Source: an uncultured Lewinella sp.
GTDB taxonomy: Bacteria; Bacteroidota; Bacteroidia; Chitinophagales; Saprospiraceae
Assembly (NCBI GenBank): GCA_937873655.1
Contig: CALMYQ010000021.1
Location: 1 to 64,000 of the forward strand
Length of the DNA: 64,000 bases
Direction: 5' to 3'
The position numbers and the translations under genes are program-made. Below, piece after piece: positions 35,279 to 44,673 of the stretch. A model generated the notes under the pieces. That model saw only the letters and a list, made by a program, of their open reading frames with translations, had not been told where the DNA came from and ran no database searches. Numbering within the stretch: the first letter of the stretch is position 1; each line of letters starts with the position of its first letter.

Positions 35279-35315
35279 TGTTCGAAATTGAACAGAAAGT
35301 GTTCGAAATCAAACG
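35279..35315 (-). promoter_or_regulatory. Paired enhancer-type operator sites
   Basis: TGTTCGAAATTGAACA (35279-35294) and TGTTCGAAATCAAACG (35300-35315) follow the pattern TGTYCG-N4-CGRACA. The first has one mismatch; the second has a degenerate right half. Spacing is 21 bp centre to centre. They lie in the 325 bp divergent gap between a permease (minus) and a membrane protein (plus). The rest of that gap holds no coding sequence that I can support. Confidence 0.6.
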
Positions 35316-35436
35316 GTTCCAGGCCTCGTTGAAGGGGCTTTCCGGGCGGGTCAGGCCCCTGCCGGCTGCGGATTTTACAAAATGGCATGGTTTTTTACGC
35401 TAAGTCCAAGCCTAAACACTCATCCTAATTCAAACT

Positions 35437-36177
35437 ATGCAATTGAACATCTGGGCGATTCTGATCTTTATGTCCGCAGTTCACGGCCTGTTGCTGGCGC
35501 TTGTGCTCGGACGGAAAAAGGAAAACCGGGCGGCCAACAGGATCTTTGCTGCCCTGCTTGCAGCCGTTGCGCTCCACTTACTGGAATATACCCTGACCAT
35601 ATCGGGGTTTTTATTCAAGGCGCCGCATCTCATGTTTACCACCTACCTGTTGCTTTTTGTGATCGGGCCTTTGTACTACCTGTATATACGGACCCTCCTG
35701 GGGCAACCTTCCGGGCAGGGATGGAAACGGCCGGCCCATTTTTTGCCCGCGCTGCTTTTTTTACTGTTGATGGCGCCTTTTTACGCCCAGCCGGCAAATG
35801 AAAAGATCCGTTTTTTCCTGACAGCGGCAGCCTATAATTTCGAACAGGCGCCCGCTGCGCAGTTTGCCGTCATGTACCTGCAGACCGCCCAAATCGGCTT
35901 GTATCTGTTTTTTTCCCTGGCCGTCATCAGGCGGAAAGAGCTTTCTCCGGCCGGCTCCGGTTCTGACGAAAACCGGATAAAACTGGAGGGGCTGAAAAAA
36001 GCGACCCGGTTATTTTTCGGTTTTGTCATCTTTTATACGGTATCGCTGGTTTTCCTGCTGGTCAGCAGATCATACAGGATGGAAGCGGACTACTTCGTGG
36101 CAGTGGCTACAGCCGTTTTGCTGTACGGTGTTGGCTATACGGCGCTGTCCTACCCTCGGGTATTGGTTGAGCATTGA
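35437..36177 (+). CDS. Integral membrane protein, like a 7TM sensor without its AraC output domain
   Basis: 246 residues with about six or seven transmembrane helices (IWAILIFMSAVHGLLLALVL, IFAALLAAVALHLLEYTL, MFTTYLLLFVIGPLYYLYIR, HFLPALLFLLLMAPF, ATRLFFGFVIFYTVSLVFLLV, YFVAVATAVLLYGVGYTA). The helices and the GPLYYLYIRTL motif match the N-terminal part of Bacteroidota membrane-bound AraC-type regulators. In those, a helix-turn-helix domain of about 100 residues follows a GYTALSYP-like segment. Here the protein ends in SYPRVLVEH and stops, and no such domain follows in any frame I read. A stand-alone sensor or a truncation are both possible. Confidence 0.75.
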   Translation: MQLNIWAILIFMSAVHGLLLALVLGRKKENRAANRIFAALLAAVALHLLEYTLTISGFLFKAPHLMFTTYLLLFVIGPLYYLYIRTLLGQPSGQGWKRPAHFLPALLFLLLMAPFYAQPANEKIRFFLTAAAYNFEQAPAAQFAVMYLQTAQIGLYLFFSLAVIRRKELSPAGSGSDENRIKLEGLKKATRLFFGFVIFYTVSLVFLLVSRSYRMEADYFVAVATAVLLYGVGYTALSYPRVLVEH

Positions 36178-36186
36178 TCAAAAAAC

Positions 36187-36226
36187 AAGTATCGAACCCC
36201 GTTCTCAGGGATCCGATACTTTGTTC
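36187..36226 (+). terminator. Probable rho-independent terminator
   Basis: AAGTATCG (36187-36194) pairs exactly with CGATACTT (36214-36221), with an inner CCC/GGG pair, followed by TGTTC. It lies just after the membrane protein stop at 36177. The T-run is weak. Confidence 0.4.
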
Positions 36227-36322
36227 ACTCAGGTGTACGCAATGTTTTGATCAAAGAGCGCCTGTTTACCCCTGCGGGTTGGTTGGAATACCCGGATTTT
36301 TTCTGCAACTTGGCAGCAAAAA

Positions 36323-37126
36323 ATGGAATTGGATCTTGCAGCCATTTGTCAGGACACCCGGGCTATCGCCGAACAAGCGGCGACCTTCATCCGGGGTGAA
36401 CTGGGCCAGGTGGAAGACGGACAGATTGAAACCAAAAGCCTGAACAGCCTGGTCAGTTACGTAGACCAGCAAGCCGAAAAACTGCTTGTCCACGCACTGG
36501 GCGCCCTGCTTCCCCCGGCTGTTTTCCTCACAGAAGAAGGTACGGTAGAACAAGCCGGCGGAGATCTGCAATGGATCGTCGACCCGCTGGACGGCACCAC
36601 CAACTTTCTGCACCAGGTACCCGTTTTTTCGGTCAGCATAGCCCTTCTGGTCCGCCAAAAGCCCGTTCTGGGCATTGTTTATGAGATCAACCGGAGGGAA
36701 TGTTTCTGGGCCTATTCCGGCAGCGGCGCCTGGTGCAACGAAAGAAGGATCTCCGTAACCGGTACCGCCGAACTGAGCGATGCCCTGATCGGTACAGGCT
36801 TCCCCTACCAGGATGACGGCCGGGGCGCGCGTCACCTTGAGGCGCTCGCCTATTTACAGCAGCATACCCGGGGCATCCGGCGGCTGGGGTCGGCGGCTAC
36901 CGACCTGGCTTATGTAGCGGCCGGCAGGTTTGATGCATTTTTCGAGTACGGCCTCAGCCCCTGGGATGTGGCGGCGGGCGCCTTCCTAGTTGAAGAAGCC
37001 GGCGGCAAGGTATATGATTTCAACCTGGGCGACCAATACCTGCACGGCCGCCAGGTCATTGCCGTCAACGGCGGCCTGGCGTCAACCGTCGGGCAGATCA
37101 TTAAAGGCTTTTTGGGCGGCGAATGA
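36323..37126 (+). CDS. Inositol monophosphatase family protein
   Basis: 267 residues, full length for the family. Metal-binding motifs are all present: Glu in FLTEEG near residue 72, IVDPLDGTTNF near residue 90, and WDVAAGAFLVEEAGG near residue 215. Such Mg-dependent, Li-sensitive enzymes hydrolyse inositol monophosphate, 3'-phosphoadenosine phosphate or sugar phosphates. The sequence does not decide which. Transcription may start in the gap after the terminator at 36187. Confidence 0.93.
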   Translation: MELDLAAICQDTRAIAEQAATFIRGELGQVEDGQIETKSLNSLVSYVDQQAEKLLVHALGALLPPAVFLTEEGTVEQAGGDLQWIVDPLDGTTNFLHQVPVFSVSIALLVRQKPVLGIVYEINRRECFWAYSGSGAWCNERRISVTGTAELSDALIGTGFPYQDDGRGARHLEALAYLQQHTRGIRRLGSAATDLAYVAAGRFDAFFEYGLSPWDVAAGAFLVEEAGGKVYDFNLGDQYLHGRQVIAVNGGLASTVGQIIKGFLGGE

Positions 37127-37145
37127 CCGTCCAATACAAATTTTA

Positions 37146-37153
37146 TACCTTTG
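37146..37153 (+). promoter_or_regulatory. Candidate -7 promoter box
   Basis: TACCTTTG is a perfect TAnnTTTG box, 21 bp before the mutase ATG at 37174, in the 47 bp gap after the phosphatase gene. It implies a short leader. No clear -33 element was seen. Confidence 0.5.
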
Positions 37154-37173
37154 GGTGATAACTGTAAAGCCCT

Positions 37174-39309
<2,136 letters not shown>

Positions 39310-39329
39310 AAACCCGGTTCGACACACCT

Positions 39330-40286
39330 ATGGCCCAAGCGGACAATAACTGGTTCTTCATCGTCAATCCGGTAGCCGGTAACGGCGCAGCGGCCCGCCG
39401 GTGGCCCGCCCTTGAGCGGCGGCTCCGGCAAACCTGGCCCGACCTGGAATTCGCCATGACCAACGGCCCGGGGCACGCCGCCCAACTCGCAGAAGAGGCC
39501 GTTGCGCGGGGCTTCCGCCGCATCATCGCCGTCGGCGGCGACGGCATCAACCACGAAGCCGCCAACGGCATCCTCCGCCAGAAACACGTGCCGCCCGCCG
39601 AAATCACCTATTGCCTGCTGCCTTTCGGTACGGGCAATGACTGGCGGCGCACCCACCGGATCCCCATTGAAACGGAACCATGGATCGCCATGGTCGAAGC
39701 CGGGCATACCACGTTCCAGGATGTGGGCCTGGTTAGCTTTTTCAGGGACGGCCGGCAGGATCAGCGATTTTTCGTCAATGTCGCCGGGCTGGGTTACGAC
39801 GGGTTTGTGGTCCGGTTTGTAGGCGCGAGGCGAAGCCCGGTACTCAACCGCCTTTATTACCTCTTCATGATCTTTCGGTGCCTGTTCCTGTACAAACTCC
39901 GGAAGGCCCGGTTGACGTTCGACGACCGCACCGTGGAAGACCGTTTCTACACCATCAACGCCGGCATCGGCCGGTATTCCGGCGGCGGCATGCAACTGGT
40001 TCCGCACGCCGTCACCGACGACGGATTGCTGGCACTGACCTACGCCGAAAATGTGTCCAAATGGACGGTGGTGATCAATACCTGGCGGTTTTACAACGGC
40101 TCTCTGGGGCAACATCCGCGCATTCATACCCACCATTGCCGGGAGATCAGGGTGGAGACCGCCCCGGGTGAAATGCCGACGCTGGTGGAGGCCGACGGCG
40201 AGTTTCTGGGCGAGACGCCCGTTCGGATCAGCCTGTTGCCGGCGGCCCTGAAGATCATCGTCCCGCAGAAAGATAACCGTCGTTAA
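39330..40286 (+). CDS. Diacylglycerol kinase family lipid kinase
   Basis: 318 residues. The DAGK catalytic motif GGDGINHEAANGI is near residue 69 and LPFGTGNDWRR near residue 102, and the C-terminal domain has the family pattern IGRYSGGGMQLVPHAVTDDGLL and VEADGEFLGETPV. The enzymes phosphorylate diacylglycerol, sphingosine-like bases or related lipids; the substrate is not readable. It starts 20 bp after the mutase stop, so the two are probably cotranscribed, although no metabolic link is obvious. Confidence 0.92.
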   Translation: MAQADNNWFFIVNPVAGNGAAARRWPALERRLRQTWPDLEFAMTNGPGHAAQLAEEAVARGFRRIIAVGGDGINHEAANGILRQKHVPPAEITYCLLPFGTGNDWRRTHRIPIETEPWIAMVEAGHTTFQDVGLVSFFRDGRQDQRFFVNVAGLGYDGFVVRFVGARRSPVLNRLYYLFMIFRCLFLYKLRKARLTFDDRTVEDRFYTINAGIGRYSGGGMQLVPHAVTDDGLLALTYAENVSKWTVVINTWRFYNGSLGQHPRIHTHHCREIRVETAPGEMPTLVEADGEFLGETPVRISLLPAALKIIVPQKDNRR

Positions 40287-40348
40287 ATGTGACCTGATCA
40301 CAACCTTGCCCGTCTAAAATTTGTAACTATGCTCAAAATGCGTTTACT

Positions 40349-41029
40349 ATGAAGAAAATAATATTGACTACTCTGGCAGGAGTTGCCGCAAGCTTGTTAA
40401 CCCTTTCCCCCTCGAATGCGCAAGTAAGGGAAGAAGCCCGGGACATGAGCCTTGGCAGGCAGACCGCCCTTGTACTGGAATTGCCGAATACGGACGAAAA
40501 ATTCGCCAACAAGATCTGGCAGGATTATATGAACGATTTTTACGATTCCAAGGTGAAATGGAACCGTAAAACCGGCGAATGGCTGGCGGACGATGCCGAA
40601 ATTACGGCATTGGGCAAGGGTCAGTCCGTCGATCTGTATACGGTCTTCAAGGAAAGCAAGAATGCGGTTGAAATTGCGCTTTGGGTAGATCTCGGCAGCG
40701 AATTCCTGTCTTCCCGCAATTATCCCGAACGGTTCACCGACGCTGAAAAAATGCTGATCCGGTATTCCCTGGAAGTGGCCAAGGCTTCTGTAAAGGTCGA
40801 TCTGGACAACCAGGAGAAGGAATTGAGCCGCCTGGAAAATGAAATGCGGAAACTGCAAAACGCCAACGACCGCTACCATAAAGAGATCGAAAAGGCGCGC
40901 GAGGCGATCCGCAAGGCGGAAGAAGAGATTGCCAAAAATGAAAAAGATCAGGAAGCGACCCAGGACCTGATCGAATTGCAGAAGAAGACCGTCGAGGATG
41001 TCAAGAAGAAATTGAACAATTTAAAATAA
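40349..41029 (+). CDS. Exported coiled-coil hypothetical protein
   Basis: 226 residues with a signal peptide (to SNAQ, about residue 24), a globular part to about 135 (GRQTALVLELPNTDEKFANKIWQDYMNDFYDSK), and a long charged coiled coil (about 145-226: KELSRLENEMRKLQNANDRY, EIEKAREAIRKAEEEIAKNE). The family is unfamiliar to me. It probably acts in the periplasm. It ends in a rho-independent terminator at 41044. Function unknown. Confidence 0.75.
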   Translation: MKKIILTTLAGVAASLLTLSPSNAQVREEARDMSLGRQTALVLELPNTDEKFANKIWQDYMNDFYDSKVKWNRKTGEWLADDAEITALGKGQSVDLYTVFKESKNAVEIALWVDLGSEFLSSRNYPERFTDAEKMLIRYSLEVAKASVKVDLDNQEKELSRLENEMRKLQNANDRYHKEIEKAREAIRKAEEEIAKNEKDQEATQDLIELQKKTVEDVKKKLNNLK

Positions 41030-41043
41030 TCCCACGAAGCGCC

Positions 41044-41089
41044 TCCGGGAGCGCCGGTTCACCGAATCAGGATCTCCCGGAATTTTTTT
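41044..41089 (+). terminator. Rho-independent terminator
   Basis: TCCGGGAG (41044-41051) pairs exactly with CTCCCGGA (41074-41081), followed by a run of seven T. It lies 15 bp after the stop of the coiled-coil gene. Confidence 0.8.
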
Positions 41090-41093
41090 AAAC

Positions 41094-41129
41094 AAAAAAG
41101 CCCTTCCGCGTTTGCAGAAGGGCTTTTTC
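41094..41129. terminator. Bidirectional rho-independent terminator
   Basis: AAGCCCTTC (41099-41107) and GAAGGGCTT (41117-41125) form a perfect 9 bp stem, with an A-run on the left and a T-run on the right. It can therefore stop transcription from both sides: from the coiled-coil gene on plus and from the small gene at 41153-41389 on minus. Confidence 0.85.
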
Positions 41130-41152
41130 TTGATACCTGGATTATCCGAATC

Positions 41153-41389
41153 CTAGCAGTGACGTTCTACGGCCGTCATTTCGCTGTAGCAAAGGATGTT
41201 TTTGAGGATTTTCGGGTTGGCGCCGAATTGAACTTTCGGCAGCTCCAGGTATGCCTGGAAGAGATCCTCATATTCTTCGCGCAACTCGAAGTTGCTGTCC
41301 AATGCATCGCTGATCGCCAGTGTGTCAGCGGCAGAGGTTTCGTGATAAAGGTATTGGATAAGTTGTTCAGATGTAAAGCTTTGCTGCAT
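41153..41389 (-). CDS. Small hypothetical protein
   Basis: 78 residues from ATG 41389 (MQQSFTSEQLIQYLYHE). It is acidic and helical (ISDALDSNFELREEYEDLFQAYLELPKV), with the ending NILCYSEMTAVERHC. No signal peptide or known domain. Helical, acidic proteins of this form that begin with EQLIQYLYHETS are reminiscent of anti-sigma-like or regulator N-termini (compare YMTGAMNNDERRAFE in the anti-sigma candidate at 50532), but that likeness is weak. The strong terminator at its 3' end supports it being a real transcript. Confidence 0.6.
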   Translation of the reverse strand: MQQSFTSEQLIQYLYHETSAADTLAISDALDSNFELREEYEDLFQAYLELPKVQFGANPKILKNILCYSEMTAVERHC

Positions 41390-41503
41390 AGATATGGCTT
41401 TGATTGGCAAAAGGTTGTTGTTTTTGTTACATTTCTTAAAACTCCAAATTTCAAGGCCTTATTGCATAAAACCAACTTTTTTTTATAAAGGATAATTTTA
41501 CCT

Positions 41504-41511
41504 TATATTTG
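41504..41511 (+). promoter_or_regulatory. Candidate -7 promoter box
   Basis: TATATTTG matches TAnnTTTG, 80 bp upstream of parA, in an AT-rich stretch. No TTTG was found at -33 spacing. Confidence 0.45.
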
Positions 41512-41590
41512 CCGGGTTTTAAGCCCGGAACGTGCGGCGAAACCCGGGAATAACAGGCCGGATTTTCGTGCCTGTAACGACAAGGATTTT

Positions 41591-42352
41591 ATGGGAATTA
41601 TTCTTTCTTTATTAAATCACAAGGGCGGTGTCGGAAAGACCACCAGCGCGATCAATATCGGCGCCGGCATGGTGGTTTTGGGCAAACGCGTCCTGTTGGT
41701 CGATCTGGATCCGCAAGCCAACCTGTCTCTTTCGCTGGGTATCGGCCGCCAGCCAACGAGCCTGTACGACGCCATGCGCGGTGAGGCGGACCTGGCGCCC
41801 GTTACCGTCAGGCCGGGACTGGATGTCATTCCGTCCAACCTTGACCTGTCCGGCGCCGAAATGGAATTGATCAACGAGGCCGGCAGGGAATACATCCTGC
41901 GGGAGCTGTTCGAACCCATGCAGGATGCCTATGATTTTATCATTATCGATTGCCCGCCTTCGCTGGGGCTGCTGACCCTGAACGCGCTGACCTGCAGTGA
42001 TTTCGTGCTGATCCCGCTGCAAACCGAATTTCTGGCGATGCAGGGGCTGGCCAAGATCAAGCAGGTCATTCAGAAGGTCAAACTGCGCCTTAACAAGAAA
42101 CTGGAGATCGGCGGCGTTATCCCTACCATGTACGACAGCCGGAAGGTGCTGAACAGGGATATCGTCGAAACCATCAAAAAGTATTTCGGCGAGCTGGTTT
42201 TCGAATCTTACGTCCGGGACAATGTGGCCCTGGCCGAAGCCCCGGCGCAGCAACAGGATATTTTTTCCTATAACCCGACCAGCGCCGGCGCCGAGGATTA
42301 CCTGGCGGTCTGCCAGGAAATTTTGAGCCGGACCAGTCAACCTGTGGAATAA
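41591..42352 (+). CDS. parA: ParA family ATPase
   Basis: 253 residues, typical for chromosomal Soj/ParA. Deviant Walker A KGGVGKTTSAINIG is near residue 11, followed by LLVDLDPQANLSLSLG, the Walker B region IIIDCPPSLGLLTLNAL, and the C-terminal GGVIPTMYDSR. These ATPases position DNA or protein cargos by forming gradients on the nucleoid. No ParB gene follows. Instead the next gene, 20 bp later, encodes a small protein with a ribbon-helix-helix-like end. Confidence 0.94.
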   Translation: MGIILSLLNHKGGVGKTTSAINIGAGMVVLGKRVLLVDLDPQANLSLSLGIGRQPTSLYDAMRGEADLAPVTVRPGLDVIPSNLDLSGAEMELINEAGREYILRELFEPMQDAYDFIIIDCPPSLGLLTLNALTCSDFVLIPLQTEFLAMQGLAKIKQVIQKVKLRLNKKLEIGGVIPTMYDSRKVLNRDIVETIKKYFGELVFESYVRDNVALAEAPAQQQDIFSYNPTSAGAEDYLAVCQEILSRTSQPVE

Positions 42353-42372
42353 TTTTGTATTTTTGAATATAT

Positions 42373-42846
42373 ATGGCTAAAAAGCGATTTACGGATAACC
42401 TCATGGACCTGTTCAGCGATGTGGAACAGGAACAGTCCGTTTCGCCCGGGGTCAGCGTTTCCGGAGCCGACGAATCGCAGAATAATGCCAGAAAGAACGC
42501 CCAAAAGGATTTTACTGCCAGCCTTCAGTCCTTCCTGGCCGAAGCTTTTGAAGAATCCCTTGAAAACCAACTGGCTGATCCGGCGCCAAAAACGCCGAGA
42601 CCCAAACGGCCGCGCAGCAGCCTGGACATGCTCATCCGAAGTACGCTCGAACCGGCCAGCGTAGACGTAAAAGACCCGAATACCCGACGCGTCACCTTCG
42701 CCTTTGATCCCTCAAAACTGGAAAAACTGCGCACCATTGCCCGCCTCGAAAAAGCCATGCTGAAAGATATCATCGATGATATCGTGGCTGAGTTCATCCA
42801 GGACTATGAGGCCCGAAAAGGGAAATTAGGGGCAAAACAGCCATAA
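42373..42846 (+). CDS. ParA partner candidate with C-terminal ribbon-helix-helix-like domain
   Basis: 157 residues, 20 bp after parA. The N-terminal part is low-complexity and acidic (SDVEQEQSVSPGVSVSGADESQ). The C-terminal 55 residues read RRVTFAFDPSKLEKLRTIARLEKAMLKDIIDDIVAEFIQDYEA. One strand followed by two helices is what a ribbon-helix-helix DNA-binding domain looks like. The pair resembles plasmid-type segregation systems in which the DNA-binding partner is small, rather than the chromosomal ParA-ParB pair. The RHH reading is from pattern only. Role inferred from position. Confidence 0.7.
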   Translation: MAKKRFTDNLMDLFSDVEQEQSVSPGVSVSGADESQNNARKNAQKDFTASLQSFLAEAFEESLENQLADPAPKTPRPKRPRSSLDMLIRSTLEPASVDVKDPNTRRVTFAFDPSKLEKLRTIARLEKAMLKDIIDDIVAEFIQDYEARKGKLGAKQP

Positions 42847-42939
42847 AAGGCCCGCCGGTTAAACGCCCCCTGTGCCGGGAAGGTCTAAATAAAGGGAATC
42901 TGTTTCATGTTCCTCCATGAGATCTTCAAAACTGAAAAG

Positions 42940-44583
42940 ATGAAAAAAGCACTGCTCTGCCTTGCGCTCACTGCCGCACTGTTGCCTTTCCTGCGGGCAC
43001 AAACCGCTACCCAACTTCGCGTTTATCAGATCTTCCAGCAAAAATGCGCAAGCTGCCATGATCACGCAAGCCCGGAAGCAGGCCTCGACCTCGAAGGAGC
43101 CGGCGCCACCGAAGCGGCAAGGGCCCAGAGTGTCTACAATAACCTGTACCTGAAAACGCCGGCCAATGCCTATGCGGCAGGAAAAGGGTATAAATATATC
43201 TACCCCGGCAGGCCCGACCGCAGTTTCCTTTTTCGCAAGATCAATAACGGCCTGGAAACAACCATCCAACTGCATGCGCAGGAAATGCAGCCGATGCCGG
43301 CCGACAACCAGCCGGCGCTGACCAACGTCGAAAAGGAGCTGATCCGCCAATGGGTCCTTTATGGGGCGCCTGCAACCGGAGAAGTCGTCAGTGAAGCCTT
43401 GCTGACCAACTATTACAACAACGGCGGCCTCCGGGCATTTCCAACCGGCGCCCCCGAAGCCCCTGCGCCCAATGAAGGCTTCCAGCTCAAAATGGGCCCG
43501 TTCTACCTGCCGCCCGGCGGCGAGCTTGAATATTTTCTGAAACACGAACTGGACCTGCCCGAAAACCTCGAGGTTACCCGGCTGGAGATCATGATGGGGT
43601 CGTATTCCCACCACTTCATCATTTATGACTTCATGCCCGGCGGCAGCGCCGGCATCCCGGCCGGCTACCGCCTCAACGCCGACCACTCCAATATCAGCCT
43701 CGTTGCCGCCGTACAGGAATCCATCGACCTGGACCTGCCCAAAGGAACCGCTTTTCCCTGGGACAAGGACCTGGTACTCGACCTCAATTCCCACTACATC
43801 AATTATTCTTCCGTATTGCCCTACCAGGCCGAGGCATATGTCAACATCTATACCCAACCCCACGGGACGGCCATCCAGGAAATGCATACCCAACTGATCC
43901 CGAACTACAACATTCCGATCCCGAACAACGGCGACCTGATCACCCACAGCCAAACCATCAATATCAATTTCGGCGAGATCTTTGTCTGGGGCATCATGGG
44001 ACATACCCATAAATACGGTACCGGCTACAAGGTGTTCAAACGCCTGCCCGGCGGACAAAAAGGCGAGCTCATCTACGATGCCTCCTGCCCCCTGGGGATA
44101 CCCGGTTGCGTGTCGCCGTTCTTCAACTACCAGCATATTCCCATGCGGTACTTTTCGCCGCTGGCGCCCCTCACGATCGACTTTAGCCACGGCCTGATCC
44201 AGGAAGCCACCTGGATGAACGACGGCCCGGCATCGGTCAATTTCGGCCCGACCTCCAACGATGAAATGATGGTCATGGTAGCCATGTTCACAACCGATAC
44301 GACCGGATTGGTGAATGCCGTTTCCACACCCGCGGACCGGCTTGCGCCCGTTCAGGTAATCCCCAACCCGGTTCTGGACGGCGCGTATTTTCACCTCGAT
44401 CCGGGCATCCGGGGAGCAACCCTGTCGGTTTATGACAGCTCAGGGCGCAGGGTCGGCGCGCCGGAAGCCATAATGGAGCAGACCTACTACTTTGAGCGGA
44501 AAAACCTGCCGGCCGGGCTCTATATCTACCGGATCACGGACCGCGACGGGCGTTGGACCACCGGAAAAATGATCCTGAGATAA
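42940..44583 (+). CDS. Cytochrome c / copper monooxygenase-like T9SS protein
   Basis: 547 residues from ATG 42940. A signal peptide (to LRAQ) is followed at once by a heme-binding Cys-Ala-Ser-Cys-His motif (Cys36, Cys39, His40). The middle domain has SYSHHFIIYDFMPGG and GIMGHTHKYGTGYKVF, the His motifs of copper type II ascorbate-dependent monooxygenase-like proteins. The C-terminus is a type A T9SS signal (VIPNPVLDGAYFHL to GLYIYRITDRDGRW). A DUF5916 barrel protein follows 90 bp later. It is probably a secreted redox protein; substrate unknown. Confidence 0.85.
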   Translation: MKKALLCLALTAALLPFLRAQTATQLRVYQIFQQKCASCHDHASPEAGLDLEGAGATEAARAQSVYNNLYLKTPANAYAAGKGYKYIYPGRPDRSFLFRKINNGLETTIQLHAQEMQPMPADNQPALTNVEKELIRQWVLYGAPATGEVVSEALLTNYYNNGGLRAFPTGAPEAPAPNEGFQLKMGPFYLPPGGELEYFLKHELDLPENLEVTRLEIMMGSYSHHFIIYDFMPGGSAGIPAGYRLNADHSNISLVAAVQESIDLDLPKGTAFPWDKDLVLDLNSHYINYSSVLPYQAEAYVNIYTQPHGTAIQEMHTQLIPNYNIPIPNNGDLITHSQTININFGEIFVWGIMGHTHKYGTGYKVFKRLPGGQKGELIYDASCPLGIPGCVSPFFNYQHIPMRYFSPLAPLTIDFSHGLIQEATWMNDGPASVNFGPTSNDEMMVMVAMFTTDTTGLVNAVSTPADRLAPVQVIPNPVLDGAYFHLDPGIRGATLSVYDSSGRRVGAPEAIMEQTYYFERKNLPAGLYIYRITDRDGRWTTGKMILR

Positions 44584-44673
44584 CAGTTCAAAATATTTGG
44601 TTATTTTCGTTTCCGGATACCTTTCGGTATTTGAACAGACAGCATACAGGATAGGTCAAAACGAAACGAAACC

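Noticed and set aside
35383..35398. Second sigma-54-like promoter, TGGCATGGTTTTTTAC, pointing to the membrane protein at 35437
   Set aside because: The -24 half is good but the -12 half has TA where GC is required. It is kept only as a remote possibility.
42859..44394. Long minus-strand frame opposite the cytochrome/copper protein
   Set aside because: The plus strand has signal peptide, heme motif and T9SS tail. The antisense product has no recognisable domain.
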